The notes: generated by a model not told the origin, from the letters alone. 64,000 nt of DNA from Sporosarcina sp. P33 (GCF_002077155.1 NZ_CP015027.1:2768501-2832500), one strand, 5' to 3'; positions 18,202 to 26,559 are shown, counted from the stretch's first letter. Numbers and translations: made by a program.

Positions 18202-18846
18202 TTAGTGAATCGTAGCTGCCATTTCTTTAAAGTCTTCTGCATGCTCATTGTCTTCAGCAGCATAAATCGTTACGCGCACCAGCTTATCTTCGCGCTCCAT
18301 CACATAGCCTGTAAAATACCCTTCAGCTGATTCAGCCTTTGCACCTTTGACAGACAGGATTCCTTCGCTTTGAGGAAGTTCTGTTTCGTCTGTAATATCC
18401 GTCACTGACTCACCATCACTCGAGGCTGCCAGCAATTCTTTCGTATTTTCATAAAGCTCATCAAATGTATAGGATTCTTCGCCTTTTGGCATCGTTTCAA
18501 TACGCATGAATAGTTCGCTGTTTTCTTCCAGATACAGGCTGTCTCTGCCGGGCTCTTCGCTTGTTAATTTATAGCCGGGGAGCACCATCATAGAATAATC
18601 CTGCTCATCACTTTGCGTTTCAACAGCATCCTTCAGTGCATCTTCGTTCGTTTCCGTATTGCTGTCGGCTTCTGCATCACCTTCAGAAGATGTGTTATCT
18701 TCTGTATCTTCTGCAGGAGCTGCAGGTTCTTCCACAGCGCTGTCGGCATTGCCTTCCTGGTCTTTATCCGGATCGGATGTTCCGCACGCTGCAAGAAGTG
18801 CAGAAGCGGCTAATGAAGTGAAAATAATACGCCATTTGCTGTTCAT
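18202..18846 (-). CDS. Lipoprotein of unknown function
   Basis: A 214-residue exported protein. The signal peptide ends in a lipobox ALLAAC, lipidated at Cys21. About 60 residues of Glu/Asp/Ser/Thr-rich linker follow, then a compact domain (about 82-214) with no motif I recognise. The linker suggests a cell-wall-spanning spacer. RBS AAAGGAG precedes the ATG. It is followed by the shared hairpin and has no operon partner. I do not recognise a named orthologue. Confidence 0.75.
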   Translation of the reverse strand: MNSKWRIIFTSLAASALLAACGTSDPDKDQEGNADSAVEEPAAPAEDTEDNTSSEGDAEADSNTETNEDALKDAVETQSDEQDYSMMVLPGYKLTSEEPGRDSLYLEENSELFMRIETMPKGEESYTFDELYENTKELLAASSDGESVTDITDETELPQSEGILSVKGAKAESAEGYFTGYVMEREDKLVRVTIYAAEDNEHAEDFKEMAATIH

Positions 18847-18907
18847 AGTAATCGGCTCCTTTATGTTCTGTTATTATTCAATTGGACGGACGGGGACCAG
18901 GAAGGTT

Positions 18908-19096
18908 TCATTCCTGGCTGCTGTGAATAATTTTATAACGTTTATGGTTAATGACTGTCTTTTCTTCCATTACCTGTTCGTCGAAATTTTCCATATAAGT
19001 TAAATCGACAATAACGGAGTTCTCGTTTACTTTCTCAACAATCCCTTGTAAGCCCTCTTTAAATTCAATGATATCACCGATTTCTGCAATCGTCAT
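18908..19096 (-). CDS. YkvS-like small protein (DUF2187)
   Basis: A soluble 62-residue protein, MTIAEIGDIIEFKEG at the N-terminus, with the small beta-barrel look of the DUF2187/YkvS family (GLQGIVEKVNENSVIVDLTY). Function unknown; a KOW-like or nucleic-acid-binding fold is only a guess. GAAAGG sits 9 bases ahead of the ATG at 19096. A longer reading from 19120 would place that site inside the coding region and is rejected. Confidence 0.75.
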   Translation of the reverse strand: MTIAEIGDIIEFKEGLQGIVEKVNENSVIVDLTYMENFDEQVMEEKTVINHKRYKIIHSSQE

Positions 19097-19284
19097 TTTA
19101 GTCATCCTTTCTATATTCAAAAATTACTCTTGGCAGAGTGATGAATAACTCATATTGAGAATCATTTATAGTTTGCCTGAAAAATAGTGAAAGGTAAAGA
19201 GTTATCTTTGTAAAACAGATAAATAGAGATGCACAAATTGTCGCAAAGTGTCGATAATATAGCAGCATAATTTACGCTCATATA

Positions 19285-19293
19285 TGATATAAT
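19285..19293 (+). promoter_or_regulatory. Extended -10 promoter of the Spo0E-like gene
   Basis: TGATATAAT (TGN plus a perfect TATAAT) lies 36 bases before the start codon. No good -35 sits at 17 bp, as is common for extended -10 promoters. Confidence 0.55.
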
Positions 19294-19329
19294 AGAGGTT
19301 AGAATTTATTTAGATGGAAGGTGTGCCAA

Positions 19330-19500
19330 TTGGTATGCAATTTCGAAGGAGAAATCGAACGTCTGAGATATCAATTAATTAAAACGGCGCAGCAAGAAGG
19401 ATTACACCATGAACGTACCATTGCACTCAGTCGAAAATTGGACCGATTGATTAATAAATACGAGCAAGAAAAGATGAAAAATAAAATGAAAAATATGTAG
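19330..19500 (+). CDS. Spo0E-like aspartyl phosphatase (small sporulation regulator)
   Basis: A 56-residue protein with the Spo0E signature SRKLDRLINKY (SxxLDxLIxxY) near residues 35-45, preceded by a first amphipathic helix, i.e. the two-helix hairpin of the family. Such proteins (Spo0E, YisI, YnzD) dephosphorylate Spo0A~P and delay sporulation. The start is TTG 19330 behind GGAAGGTG. The C-terminal tail is Lys/Met-rich. It lies 1.2 kb from a sporulation-type kinase gene with the opposite effect on the same pathway. Confidence 0.82.
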   Translation: MVCNFEGEIERLRYQLIKTAQQEGLHHERTIALSRKLDRLINKYEQEKMKNKMKNM

Positions 19501-19574
19501 TTTTTATGTTTAGAATGCAGCAGAGGGGGCATACTATAAATGAACACAGCAACATTCTCATTTCCCCCTTTTGT

Positions 19575-19611
19575 GGGCCAATCTTATTTTAAGATTGGCC
19601 CTCTTTTTTTT
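19575..19611 (+). terminator. Terminator after the Spo0E-like gene
   Basis: GGGCCAATCTT and AAGATTGGCCC form a perfect 11-bp stem around ATTTT, followed by TCTTTTTTTT. Confidence 0.9.
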
Positions 19612-19621
19612 GGCTGCACCG

Positions 19622-19650
19622 TTGTAAAAGTATTTCGACTTCGATACGAT
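19622..19650 (+). promoter_or_regulatory. Promoter of ykwC
   Basis: TTGTAA (19622-19627), 17-bp spacer, TACGAT (19645-19650), about 33 bases before the start codon. Confidence 0.6.
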
Positions 19651-19682
19651 AGCTATAGTAATGTATTGTGAGGAGTGGAGAT

Positions 19683-20552
19683 ATGAAGAAAGAACGGATT
19701 GCTTTTATTGGGACAGGCGTAATGGGAGCAAGTGTCGTGAAACACTTAGTAAATGCATCCTACGATGTGACGATTTTCACCAGGACGAAAGCGAAGGCGA
19801 AGCCGCTAATTGCGCTTGGAGCGAAGTGGGCGGACACGATTGGCGATGCGATCCAACGGGCGGATATTATTTTTACAATGATCGGTATGCCGTCAGATGT
19901 GGAGGAAGTGTATTTTTCGGATCATGGGATATTTGCAAACGGCCATGCATCCCAAATCTTAGTGGATATGACTACATCGAGTCCTGAATTGGCTGTGCGC
20001 ATCGCCGAGAAAGCTTCTTCATTACAGATGCGTTCACTTGATGCACCAGTTTCAGGCGGAGATACCGGTGCGAAAAATGGTACATTATCTATCATGTGCG
20101 GAGGTCAGAAGGAGTTATTTGACTTCTTATATCCTGTATTATCTGTTTTCGGTAAACAAATTGTCTATCAGGGAGAAGCAGGTGCAGGCCAGCATGCCAA
20201 GATGTGTAATCAGATTACGGTAGCCGGAAATATGATTGGGGCATGTGAAGCACTTGCTTACGCTATGAAGTCAGGTCTTGACCCCGATGTAATGCTGAAG
20301 TCGGTTACATCCGGTGCTGCAAATTCTTTCAGTTTATCGGATCTCGGACCGCGGATCATTAAAGAAAATTATGAGCCCGGTTTCTATGTAAAACATTTCG
20401 TGAAAGATCTCAACATTGCATTGCAGGAGACAGAAAGGCTTCATCTTGACTTGCCTGGTTTACAGCTGGCCCGTAATCTATACACAGAACTACTGGAAAA
20501 AGGATACGGAGAAAAAGGAACACAGGTCCTGATCAAACATTATATAAATTGA
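19683..20552 (+). CDS. ykwC: NAD-dependent beta-hydroxyacid dehydrogenase (YkwC)
   Basis: A 289-residue enzyme of the 3-hydroxyisobutyrate/6-phosphogluconate dehydrogenase superfamily. The N-terminal Rossmann loop is GTGVMGAS, the substrate motif DAPVSGGDTGAKNGTL follows at about 120-135, and the catalytic Lys lies in GAGQHAKMCNQ. It oxidises or reduces small beta-hydroxyacids with NAD(P); the substrate is not defined. Very similar along its length to B. subtilis YkwC. RBS GAGGAGTGGAG precedes ATG 19683. Confidence 0.88.
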   Translation: MKKERIAFIGTGVMGASVVKHLVNASYDVTIFTRTKAKAKPLIALGAKWADTIGDAIQRADIIFTMIGMPSDVEEVYFSDHGIFANGHASQILVDMTTSSPELAVRIAEKASSLQMRSLDAPVSGGDTGAKNGTLSIMCGGQKELFDFLYPVLSVFGKQIVYQGEAGAGQHAKMCNQITVAGNMIGACEALAYAMKSGLDPDVMLKSVTSGAANSFSLSDLGPRIIKENYEPGFYVKHFVKDLNIALQETERLHLDLPGLQLARNLYTELLEKGYGEKGTQVLIKHYIN

Positions 20553-20560
20553 ATTTCTGG

Positions 20561-20587
20561 GCAGAAGGCTGATTAAGTCCTTCTGCT
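20561..20587 (+). terminator. Possible terminator after ykwC
   Basis: GCAGAAGG and CCTTCTGC pair around CTGATTAAGT, followed by TTAATTT, a weak T-tract. The rest of the gap to 20832 has no gene. ACATCCT/AGGATGT (20791-20812) is a small inverted repeat just ahead of the next ribosome site. Confidence 0.5.
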
Positions 20588-20832
20588 TAATTTGGTACTG
20601 AACGAAGCCAACTATACAATAGGTTCCATAATTCATCAGAAAACTGTAAAAAATGTCTGGGGCGATTGGCTGAAATGATTTTTATAATACACAAAAAACA
20701 CTTGAAATCGGCTGTTACTTCAGAGTTAATTAAAAAGTAATTCCCTGCGATTACTGAATTTCACATGACGCATAATAGCTTGCTTTTTGCACATCCTTTT
20801 AGTACAGGATGTTTGTAAAGGAGTGAGTGAAG

Positions 20833-21063
20833 ATGTGGGATGTGTGGATCTGGCCGATGGTAATTGTGACCGTCATCATGATTGCTATCTGTATAGCGGG
20901 TGTTAGAAAATCCAGCCGCTCATTTCAGTTAAATGAGAAAAATGAAATCCCTGACGCTATAGCAGAGAATCCTTATACCATGAATCCGCTGCTGTGGATT
21001 ATTCTCGTCGTATCATTTTTTATCTTTATCGTCATATTTTATTACTGGGCCTCTTTCCTTTAA
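20833..21063 (+). CDS. Small two-helix membrane protein, unknown function
   Basis: A 76-residue protein with transmembrane helices at about 3-23 and 52-73 and a short charged loop between. I recognise no named orthologue. AAAGGAG at 20817-20823 fits ATG 20833 (9 bases) better than GTG 20827. Its last codons and stop form the 5' arm of the terminator that follows. Likely expressed as a single gene. Confidence 0.65.
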   Translation: MWDVWIWPMVIVTVIMIAICIAGVRKSSRSFQLNEKNEIPDAIAENPYTMNPLLWIILVVSFFIFIVIFYYWASFL

Positions 21064-21079
21064 AGGAAGAGGTTTTTTG
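21050..21079 (+). terminator. Terminator overlapping the stop codon of the small membrane protein
   Basis: CCTCTTTCC and GGAAGAGG surround TTTAAA, followed by TTTTTTG. The TAA stop (21061-21063) lies in the loop. Confidence 0.8.
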
Positions 21080-21196
21080 TTTTTATGAATCCGCTTTCTT
21101 TTTGAGGTGAAAAATTTCCATTTGTGTTATGATAGAGTAGATGCGATGAATGAATAAGTATACAAGTTTGACGATGAAAAGAAGGAGCGATCACCT

Positions 21197-21634
21197 ATGG
21201 TTTCGATAAACAATAAAGATTTTCTTACTGCGCCCATTGCGGACCAAATTATTTCTTCGGAAAAAGTTGCCCACGTGCAAATAGGTAATAATGCAGAGCA
21301 CGCTCTTCTTGTACTAACGAAGACCGGCTATTCTGCCATTCCCGTCCTCGATCACCAATATCATTTAAAAGGGCTCCTCGGGATTGGTATGATTACGGAT
21401 TCTATTTTAGGTATGGAACGTATTGAATATGAGAGATTAGAAGACATAAAAGTGGATGAAATTATGGACACCAACCTGCCGACGATTCGTGTAAATGACC
21501 GTTTTCAGCGGGCTATGGATCTATTAATCAACCACCCATTTTTATGCGTTACGGAAGATGATGGAACATTTGCAGGGATCATCACCAGACGTGTAATCAT
21601 GAAAGAATTCAAAAAATATATTTATAATGTGTGA
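21197..21634 (+). CDS. darB: c-di-AMP receptor DarB/CbpB (YkuL), CBS-domain protein
   Basis: A soluble 145-residue protein made of a CBS domain pair. It matches B. subtilis DarB (YkuL) closely, including VAHVQIGNNAEHALLVLTKT and the TRRV segment near the C-terminus. DarB binds c-di-AMP. When unliganded it activates the (p)ppGpp synthetase Rel and pyruvate carboxylase, whose gene is also in this window (48956). RBS GAAGGAG precedes the ATG. In B. subtilis it is directly followed by ccpC; here an MFS gene intervenes. Confidence 0.9.
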   Translation: MVSINNKDFLTAPIADQIISSEKVAHVQIGNNAEHALLVLTKTGYSAIPVLDHQYHLKGLLGIGMITDSILGMERIEYERLEDIKVDEIMDTNLPTIRVNDRFQRAMDLLINHPFLCVTEDDGTFAGIITRRVIMKEFKKYIYNV

Positions 21635-21669
21635 TGATGAAACAGAAGCAGTATATTAAGACAGTAAAA

Positions 21670-21693
21670 GGCTCCGATACGGGAGTCTTTTTC
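21670..21693 (+). terminator. Terminator between darB and the MFS gene
   Basis: GGCTCC and GGGAGTC pair (one G-U) around a short loop, followed by TTTTTCT. Confidence 0.6.
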
Positions 21694-21717
21694 TAATAGA
21701 AGGAGTTGAACTATGCC

Positions 21718-23199
21718 GTGCCTAAAGAAACCAATCGGCCGCTCGTGCTTGCAGCAGTTATGCTTGCCATGTTCGTCGGAGCAGTGGAGGCGACGATTGT
21801 TACTACCGCGATGCCGACTATTGCATCAGAGCTTGGAGGATTCTCCCGTTACAGCTGGATTTTTTCATCTTATCTTTTAATGAGCACTGTAACCGTATTA
21901 ATTTACGGGAAATTAGCGGATTTATTTGGAAGGAAGCCGATATTTTTTGCCGGTCTGACAATTTTTCTGGTTGGTTCTATATTATGCGGATTTGCAGGAT
22001 CAATGGAGCAGCTGATTTTCTTCCGGCTGATACAAGGCGTAGGCGCCGGGGCGGTCATGCCGATCGCCACCACGATTATCGGAGATATTTATTCCACGGA
22101 AGAACGTGCAAAAATACAAGGATATTTATCGAGTGTATGGGGTGTTTCCGCGGTTTCGGGACCTGTCATCGGGGGACTGCTCGTGCAGTACGTCAGCTGG
22201 CAGTATATATTCTGGGTCAATGTCCCGCTTGGCCTGCTTTCAATGGCCGTTATTTACTTCTTCTTACATGAACCAAAAGAAACGTGCAAAGCTTCCGTCG
22301 ATTATAAAGGTGCGTTTCTGTTGACATTTGCGCTGTCTGCCGTCTTAATTTGGCTGGTGGAAGGGGGACAGGGGTTTGGACGTTTATCTGCCGTCGGTCT
22401 GTCATTGCTCCTGCTGTCCGCCATGCTATTCTGGTTATTTTTCAGGCAGGAAAAAGCAGCGAAAGATCCTCTTATTTCATTTAGTATATGGAAAAACCCT
22501 GTTATTTTATATGCAAATCTTGTATCGCTGACTACCGGAGTTATCTTAATAGGGGTTTCTTCCTACTTGCCTACCTATGTATCAGGTGTAATGGAACAAC
22601 AGGCAATCGTCGCAGGCTTTACGTTGACTGCCATGTCGATCGGCTGGCCATTAGCTTCTTCACTGGCAGGGCACTTGCTGATTCGTTTCGGTCCATTCCT
22701 CGTATCCTTTATGGGAGGGATTTCTCTCGTCATTGGCACGATGATGTTTGTTTTCATGAATGCAGAGCTCGGGCCTGTATGGGCTGGCTGCTCCAGTTTC
22801 TTCATAGGAGTCGGAATGGGGCTGACGAATACATCATTCATTGTCACGATACAGGGAGCGGTCCCCCGTATTCAAAGAGGGTCTGCGACGGCTGCCAATA
22901 TGTTCATGAAGAATTTTGGAAACACGATCGGGGCGTCTGTATTCGGTGCGATTTTAAACGGCACACTCATCGCTTATTTCGCGAAAAAGAAGCTGCCGTA
23001 TACAATTGATGATGTAAATACGCTGTTAACGGAGGACGGACGCTCACTAATTTCATCGCAAGAACTGTTGAGTCTGCAAAACGGTCTGGAAACTTCTTTG
23101 CACTGGGTCTATATTGCAATCGCCGTATTTGCTGTCGTCAGCTTACTATTGATTTTACGAATTCCGCGGGGGAAGGTGTATGACCATGTCAACAACTGA
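21718..23199 (+). CDS. 14-helix MFS drug efflux transporter (DHA2, EmrB/QacA type)
   Basis: About 493 residues and roughly 14 predicted membrane helices. The DHA2 signatures are present: GAVEATIVTTAMPTIASEL in helix 1, YGKLADLFGRKP (motif A) and GVGAGAVMPIATTIIGDIY (motif B region). It exports drugs or other amphiphiles by proton antiport; the substrate is unknown. AAGGAG at 21700-21705 directly abuts an in-frame TTG at 21706, so GTG 21718 is the better start. Its end overlaps the ccpC start, which suggests co-transcription and coupled translation with that metabolic regulator. Confidence 0.85.
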   Translation: MPKETNRPLVLAAVMLAMFVGAVEATIVTTAMPTIASELGGFSRYSWIFSSYLLMSTVTVLIYGKLADLFGRKPIFFAGLTIFLVGSILCGFAGSMEQLIFFRLIQGVGAGAVMPIATTIIGDIYSTEERAKIQGYLSSVWGVSAVSGPVIGGLLVQYVSWQYIFWVNVPLGLLSMAVIYFFLHEPKETCKASVDYKGAFLLTFALSAVLIWLVEGGQGFGRLSAVGLSLLLLSAMLFWLFFRQEKAAKDPLISFSIWKNPVILYANLVSLTTGVILIGVSSYLPTYVSGVMEQQAIVAGFTLTAMSIGWPLASSLAGHLLIRFGPFLVSFMGGISLVIGTMMFVFMNAELGPVWAGCSSFFIGVGMGLTNTSFIVTIQGAVPRIQRGSATAANMFMKNFGNTIGASVFGAILNGTLIAYFAKKKLPYTIDDVNTLLTEDGRSLISSQELLSLQNGLETSLHWVYIAIAVFAVVSLLLILRIPRGKVYDHVNN

Positions 23200-24070
23200 A
23201 TTGGATATTATCAAAGCGCTGGCGGAAGAGGGAAATATGCGTAAAGCATCTGAACGACTGTACTTATCACAGCCTGCCTTGTCACAGCGCCTCCAGACGA
23301 TCGAAAAAGAGTGGGGAATGCAGTTATTCATCCGCTCTCAAAAAGGTCTGGAACCGACACCTGCAGGAGAACACGTAATCAGCTATGCAAATGAATCGCT
23401 CGCTAAGAAAGATGAGACGATGGAATTGATTGCATCGCTCGAAGACAAAGTGCACGGTACGCTGAAGATCGCATGTGCTTCAATTATCGGCCAGACATGG
23501 CTGCCGCAAGTATTGAAAGAGTATGTTGCTCTTTATCCGGATGCAAAAATTTCATTAATGACTGGGTGGAGTTCCGAAATTTCAAAAGCACTCTATGAAG
23601 GAGAAGCACATATCGGCATCGTCCGGGGACAGACGGACTGGAAAAGCAATCGTGTGCATCTGTTCCGTGATCAGCTGTACCTGGTGGATTCTGAAATCTC
23701 GACTATTGATGAATTAAAAGATACGAACCGCCACTTTATTCAATACAAAAGTGATTCAAACTATTACATGGAGATTCAGCGCTGGTGGAATAAGCATTTT
23801 AAACAAAATCCAAGCCGCCGGATTGTGGTGGACCAGATCGAAACATGTAAACAGCTTGCGTTAAAAGGCATCGGCTACGCGATATTGCCTTCGATTACTC
23901 TGTCTGGAGAAGAAAAGGTTAACCGTATTCCGCTGCTGAACAGCGAGGAAGAGTTTGAACTGACACGTGACACGTGGCTGATCGGCTACGGCTCAACGTT
24001 TGAGCTGAAACAAGTGAAAGCATTTGTGGATATCGTGCAGGAATCTGCAGCATTATTGCGGAATGAATAA
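23186..24070 (+). CDS. ccpC: LysR-type catabolite control protein CcpC
   Basis: A 294-residue LysR regulator. The N-terminal winged helix-turn-helix carries NMRKASERLYLSQPALSQRLQTIE, essentially the B. subtilis CcpC sequence. The effector domain includes GWSSEISKALYEG and HFIQYKSDSNYY. CcpC represses aconitase and citrate synthase genes and is relieved by citrate. The start is set at ATG 23186, 9 bases after GGGGGAAGG; ATG 23180 is possible. The preceding MFS gene overlaps it by 14 bases. Confidence 0.9.
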   Translation: MSTTELDIIKALAEEGNMRKASERLYLSQPALSQRLQTIEKEWGMQLFIRSQKGLEPTPAGEHVISYANESLAKKDETMELIASLEDKVHGTLKIACASIIGQTWLPQVLKEYVALYPDAKISLMTGWSSEISKALYEGEAHIGIVRGQTDWKSNRVHLFRDQLYLVDSEISTIDELKDTNRHFIQYKSDSNYYMEIQRWWNKHFKQNPSRRIVVDQIETCKQLALKGIGYAILPSITLSGEEKVNRIPLLNSEEEFELTRDTWLIGYGSTFELKQVKAFVDIVQESAALLRNE

Positions 24071-24103
24071 TAAAAAAGACTTCCATAGTTTGCGGAAGTC
24101 CTG

Positions 24104-24152
24104 AGCTGAAAACAAACATCGGACACTGCCGGGTCTGTTTTCAGTTTTTTTA
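24104..24152. terminator. Bidirectional terminator between ccpC and the second MFS gene
   Basis: CTGAAAACA and TGTTTTCAG enclose a ~26-base loop with extra pairing, followed by TTTTTTT. A separate GACTTCC/GGAAGTC hairpin (24077-24099) precedes it. Confidence 0.7.
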
Positions 24153-25340
24153 TGGTGTTCTGGCGGAATGTATAAGTGCTTTGTTGTTTCTTGCCCAGTA
24201 CAAAGCGAGAGTGAAACAGAGCAGCAAAATAATCGTTCCGACGATATAAGGCGAGGTCATGTTGATATCAAATATGTAACCCGCGGTGGCAGGTCCCACC
24301 ATATTCCCTAAGCTCATGTAAGCGTTCATCATACCAGCTGCATACCCCTGCTCTTTACCGGCAAGTTTCGAGACCAGTGTGTTGACAGCCGGTCGAAGCA
24401 GAGAGGTGGCGGTGGAGAAAATAGTAGCCACTAATAAAATGGTGAAAAATGTATTAACGAACAGAATACCGAGCATGGCAAAAGCTGCAATCACCAGATT
24501 AATCAAGATGACACGCATCTCACCGAATCGTTTGAACAGACGGTCGATGACGAATGTCTGAATGATGACACCCACAAATCCGCCAACTGTAATAATGACA
24601 GCGATTTGCGAGGGGGTGTAATTATATTTCTGGTCTACGTACAGTGAAATTGTAGACTGGAAATTTGCCAGTCCAAATGAAAACACGAACATCACGAGAA
24701 GCATCACGAAATAAGATGTTTGTGTAGATCGCCGCATTTGCTGGAATATGTTTTCATTCGCTGCAGCACCTTGCAGCACCGGTTTAGGGTTTGGCAGGAG
24801 GATCAATGATACGACAGCGGCCAGCACCGATGCCGATGCGGCAAAGTAGAATGGGAAATACAGGCTGATTTTTGATAAAAAACCGCCGATACCCGGGCCT
24901 ACCATAAAGCCTAGCGACATCGAAGCACCAAGAAGCCCCATTCCGCGTCCCCGGTTTTCAAGCGATGTGATATCCGCTACGAACGCCATTGTGGGCGGAA
25001 TGATAAAGGCAGCGCCGAAACCTGAAAAGAACCGTGAAATATACAGCATCCATAGTTCTGTTGATAAACTGAAAGCTAATTGAGAAAGACCGTAAATAAT
25101 TAATCCGATAATAATAATGCGTTTACGCCCATATTTATCTGAGAGATTTCCTGAAATCGGGGAGAGTATGAATTGTGCGAAAGAAAAGATCGCAATCAGC
25201 AGTCCCAGTGCTCTTCCGGCAACGCCGAATGTTCCCAAAAACTCCGGCATAATAGGGATAATCAGGCCAATGCCTGCCATGGCAATAAACATATTAAACA
25301 TAAGAATATAAAGTGCAATAGGAGTAGGTGGTTTTTTCAT
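24150..25340 (-). CDS. 12-helix MFS multidrug transporter (Bmr/NorA/TetA-like)
   Basis: A 396-residue membrane transporter with about 12 helices. MFS motif A is seen as GNLSDKYGRKRIII and motif C as LGFMVGPGIGG in helix 5, marks of drug/proton antiporters (DHA1). Substrate unknown. The start at 25340 (MKKPPTPIAL) follows a GGAAAGCGAG site. A longer reading from 25430 adds 30 basic residues with no membrane-protein logic and is rejected. It faces ccpC. Confidence 0.8.
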   Translation of the reverse strand: MKKPPTPIALYILMFNMFIAMAGIGLIIPIMPEFLGTFGVAGRALGLLIAIFSFAQFILSPISGNLSDKYGRKRIIIIGLIIYGLSQLAFSLSTELWMLYISRFFSGFGAAFIIPPTMAFVADITSLENRGRGMGLLGASMSLGFMVGPGIGGFLSKISLYFPFYFAASASVLAAVVSLILLPNPKPVLQGAAANENIFQQMRRSTQTSYFVMLLVMFVFSFGLANFQSTISLYVDQKYNYTPSQIAVIITVGGFVGVIIQTFVIDRLFKRFGEMRVILINLVIAAFAMLGILFVNTFFTILLVATIFSTATSLLRPAVNTLVSKLAGKEQGYAAGMMNAYMSLGNMVGPATAGYIFDINMTSPYIVGTIILLLCFTLALYWARNNKALIHSARTP

Positions 25341-25440
25341 TCGATTGCTCGCTTTCCAAGAAACTTTTTTTCTAATCGTATCATATATAAATTTCCAATA
25401 CCTTTTGGAAGCTCGGGAAAAGAGGCGCATAAGAAAGTAT

Positions 25441-25471
25441 AAAAAAACGGCACCTATATAAAGGGCCGCTG
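25441..25471 (-). terminator. Terminator after ykuV
   Basis: Read on the minus strand, GCGGCCCTTTATATAGGTGCCG folds into a CGGC/GCCG stem with inner CCT/AGG pairing, followed by TTTTTTT. Confidence 0.6.
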
Positions 25472-25475
25472 AAGA

Positions 25476-25931
25476 TTAATCTTCTTTTTTCATTTCATCG
25501 AGTACACGATTCACACGTTTTTCGAGCATTTTCATTCCGCTGCCGCCTGCTTGGAAGTGTCGTAACTGGCCATCTTTGTCAAAGACGTAATAAGCAGGCA
25601 CATATTGGTTTTCAAATGCGTCATTCAGTTTCAGTTCGCTGTCCACGAAAATTGACTGTGTGATATCATGCTCTGCTGCGACTTTCTTAATTTGCTCAAG
25701 ATCTGTGTCGTCTTCGGAACGCGGCATATGGACTGCCACCACATTCAGTTCATCTGAATATTGATCTCTGAAGTTGTTAACATCCGGCATTGCTTCTTTG
25801 CACATATGACAGCTGACAGACCAAAAATGAATCAGTGTCGGCTTTGACCCAACGAGTTCTGATTTAGAAGTTTCCCCGTTCAACCAAGCTGTTGCGCCTT
25901 GGAGTTCCGGCATTTGTTCACGTAATTTCAT
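25476..25931 (-). CDS. ykuV: Thioredoxin-fold thiol-disulfide oxidoreductase YkuV
   Basis: A 151-residue thioredoxin-like protein with the redox-active pair Cys41-His-Met-Cys44 in WSVSCHMCKEAMP, the cis-Pro motif VPAYYVFD near 111-118, and no signal peptide, so it acts in the cytoplasm. It is nearly collinear with B. subtilis YkuV, a thiol reductase. It lies just downstream of the peroxiredoxin gene ykuU on the same strand and may reduce it. The start is ATG 25931 behind AGGAGGAATTCTTG. Confidence 0.9.
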   Translation of the reverse strand: MKLREQMPELQGATAWLNGETSKSELVGSKPTLIHFWSVSCHMCKEAMPDVNNFRDQYSDELNVVAVHMPRSEDDTDLEQIKKVAAEHDITQSIFVDSELKLNDAFENQYVPAYYVFDKDGQLRHFQAGGSGMKMLEKRVNRVLDEMKKED

Positions 25932-25967
25932 CAAGAATTCCTCCTAGCTAAATGGGCATTATATGAT

Positions 25968-26002
25968 AAAAAAATCCCCACGATTGTTGTAATGCGTGGG
26001 GA
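25968..26002 (-). terminator. Terminator between ykuU and ykuV
   Basis: On the minus strand ATCCCCACG and CGTGGGGAT form a perfect 9-bp stem followed by TTTTTTT. Expression of ykuV therefore depends on read-through or its own promoter. Confidence 0.8.
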
Positions 26003-26016
26003 TGGCTGTCTAAAAA

Positions 26017-26559
26017 TTAAAGAGTTTTTTCACCTGGGCGCCAGTTTGCAGGGCAAAGACCGCCAGTTTGCAGAGCTTGCAGTACGCGAAGCGTCTCATC
26101 CACGTCACGACCAATATTATTGTGGAATACTGTCTGGTACTGAAGTTCACCTTCAGGGTTGATGATGTAAAGGCCGCGCAATGCGATGCCTTCTTCTTCG
26201 ATTAATACGCCGTATTCGCGTGATACAGAATGGTTTGTATCTGCCGCAAGCGGGTATTTAAGCTGTTCTAGACCATTGTCTTTGCGGTCTGTATTGATCC
26301 AAGCCAAGTGTGTGTGGATTGTGTCAGTGGAAACACCAATTACTTCCGCATCGAGATCTTCGAACTCATCATAACGATCAGACATTGCAGTGATTTCTGT
26401 AGGACATACGAAAGTGAAGTCCATTGGATAGAAGAAAAGTACTGTCCATTTGTCGTTTTTAATGTTTTCTTGCAAGCTGACCTTGCCAAAAGATTTGTCA
26501 GCTAATACTGCTTCCATTGTAAAATCTGGAGCCTGTTTACCTACCATACGTTCAGCCAT
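26017..26559 (-). CDS. ykuU: Typical 2-Cys peroxiredoxin YkuU
   Basis: A 180-residue cytoplasmic peroxidase of the AhpC/Prx1 group. The peroxidatic Cys52 sits in FVCPTE. The resolving Cys169 sits in GGLCPANW near the C-terminus. It reduces hydrogen and organic peroxides with electrons from a thioredoxin-type partner; YkuV is encoded next to it. The start ATG follows a GGGGG run. A Fur/PerR-like palindrome lies upstream of its promoter. Confidence 0.92.
   Translation of the reverse strand: MAERMVGKQAPDFTMEAVLADKSFGKVSLQENIKNDKWTVLFFYPMDFTFVCPTEITAMSDRYDEFEDLDAEVIGVSTDTIHTHLAWINTDRKDNGLEQLKYPLAADTNHSVSREYGVLIEEEGIALRGLYIINPEGELQYQTVFHNNIGRDVDETLRVLQALQTGGLCPANWRPGEKTL

Noticed and set aside
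19156..19170. Possible Fur box TGAGAATCATTTATA upstream of the YkvS-like gene
   Set aside because: Only about 10 of 14 consensus positions match and the second half is poor.
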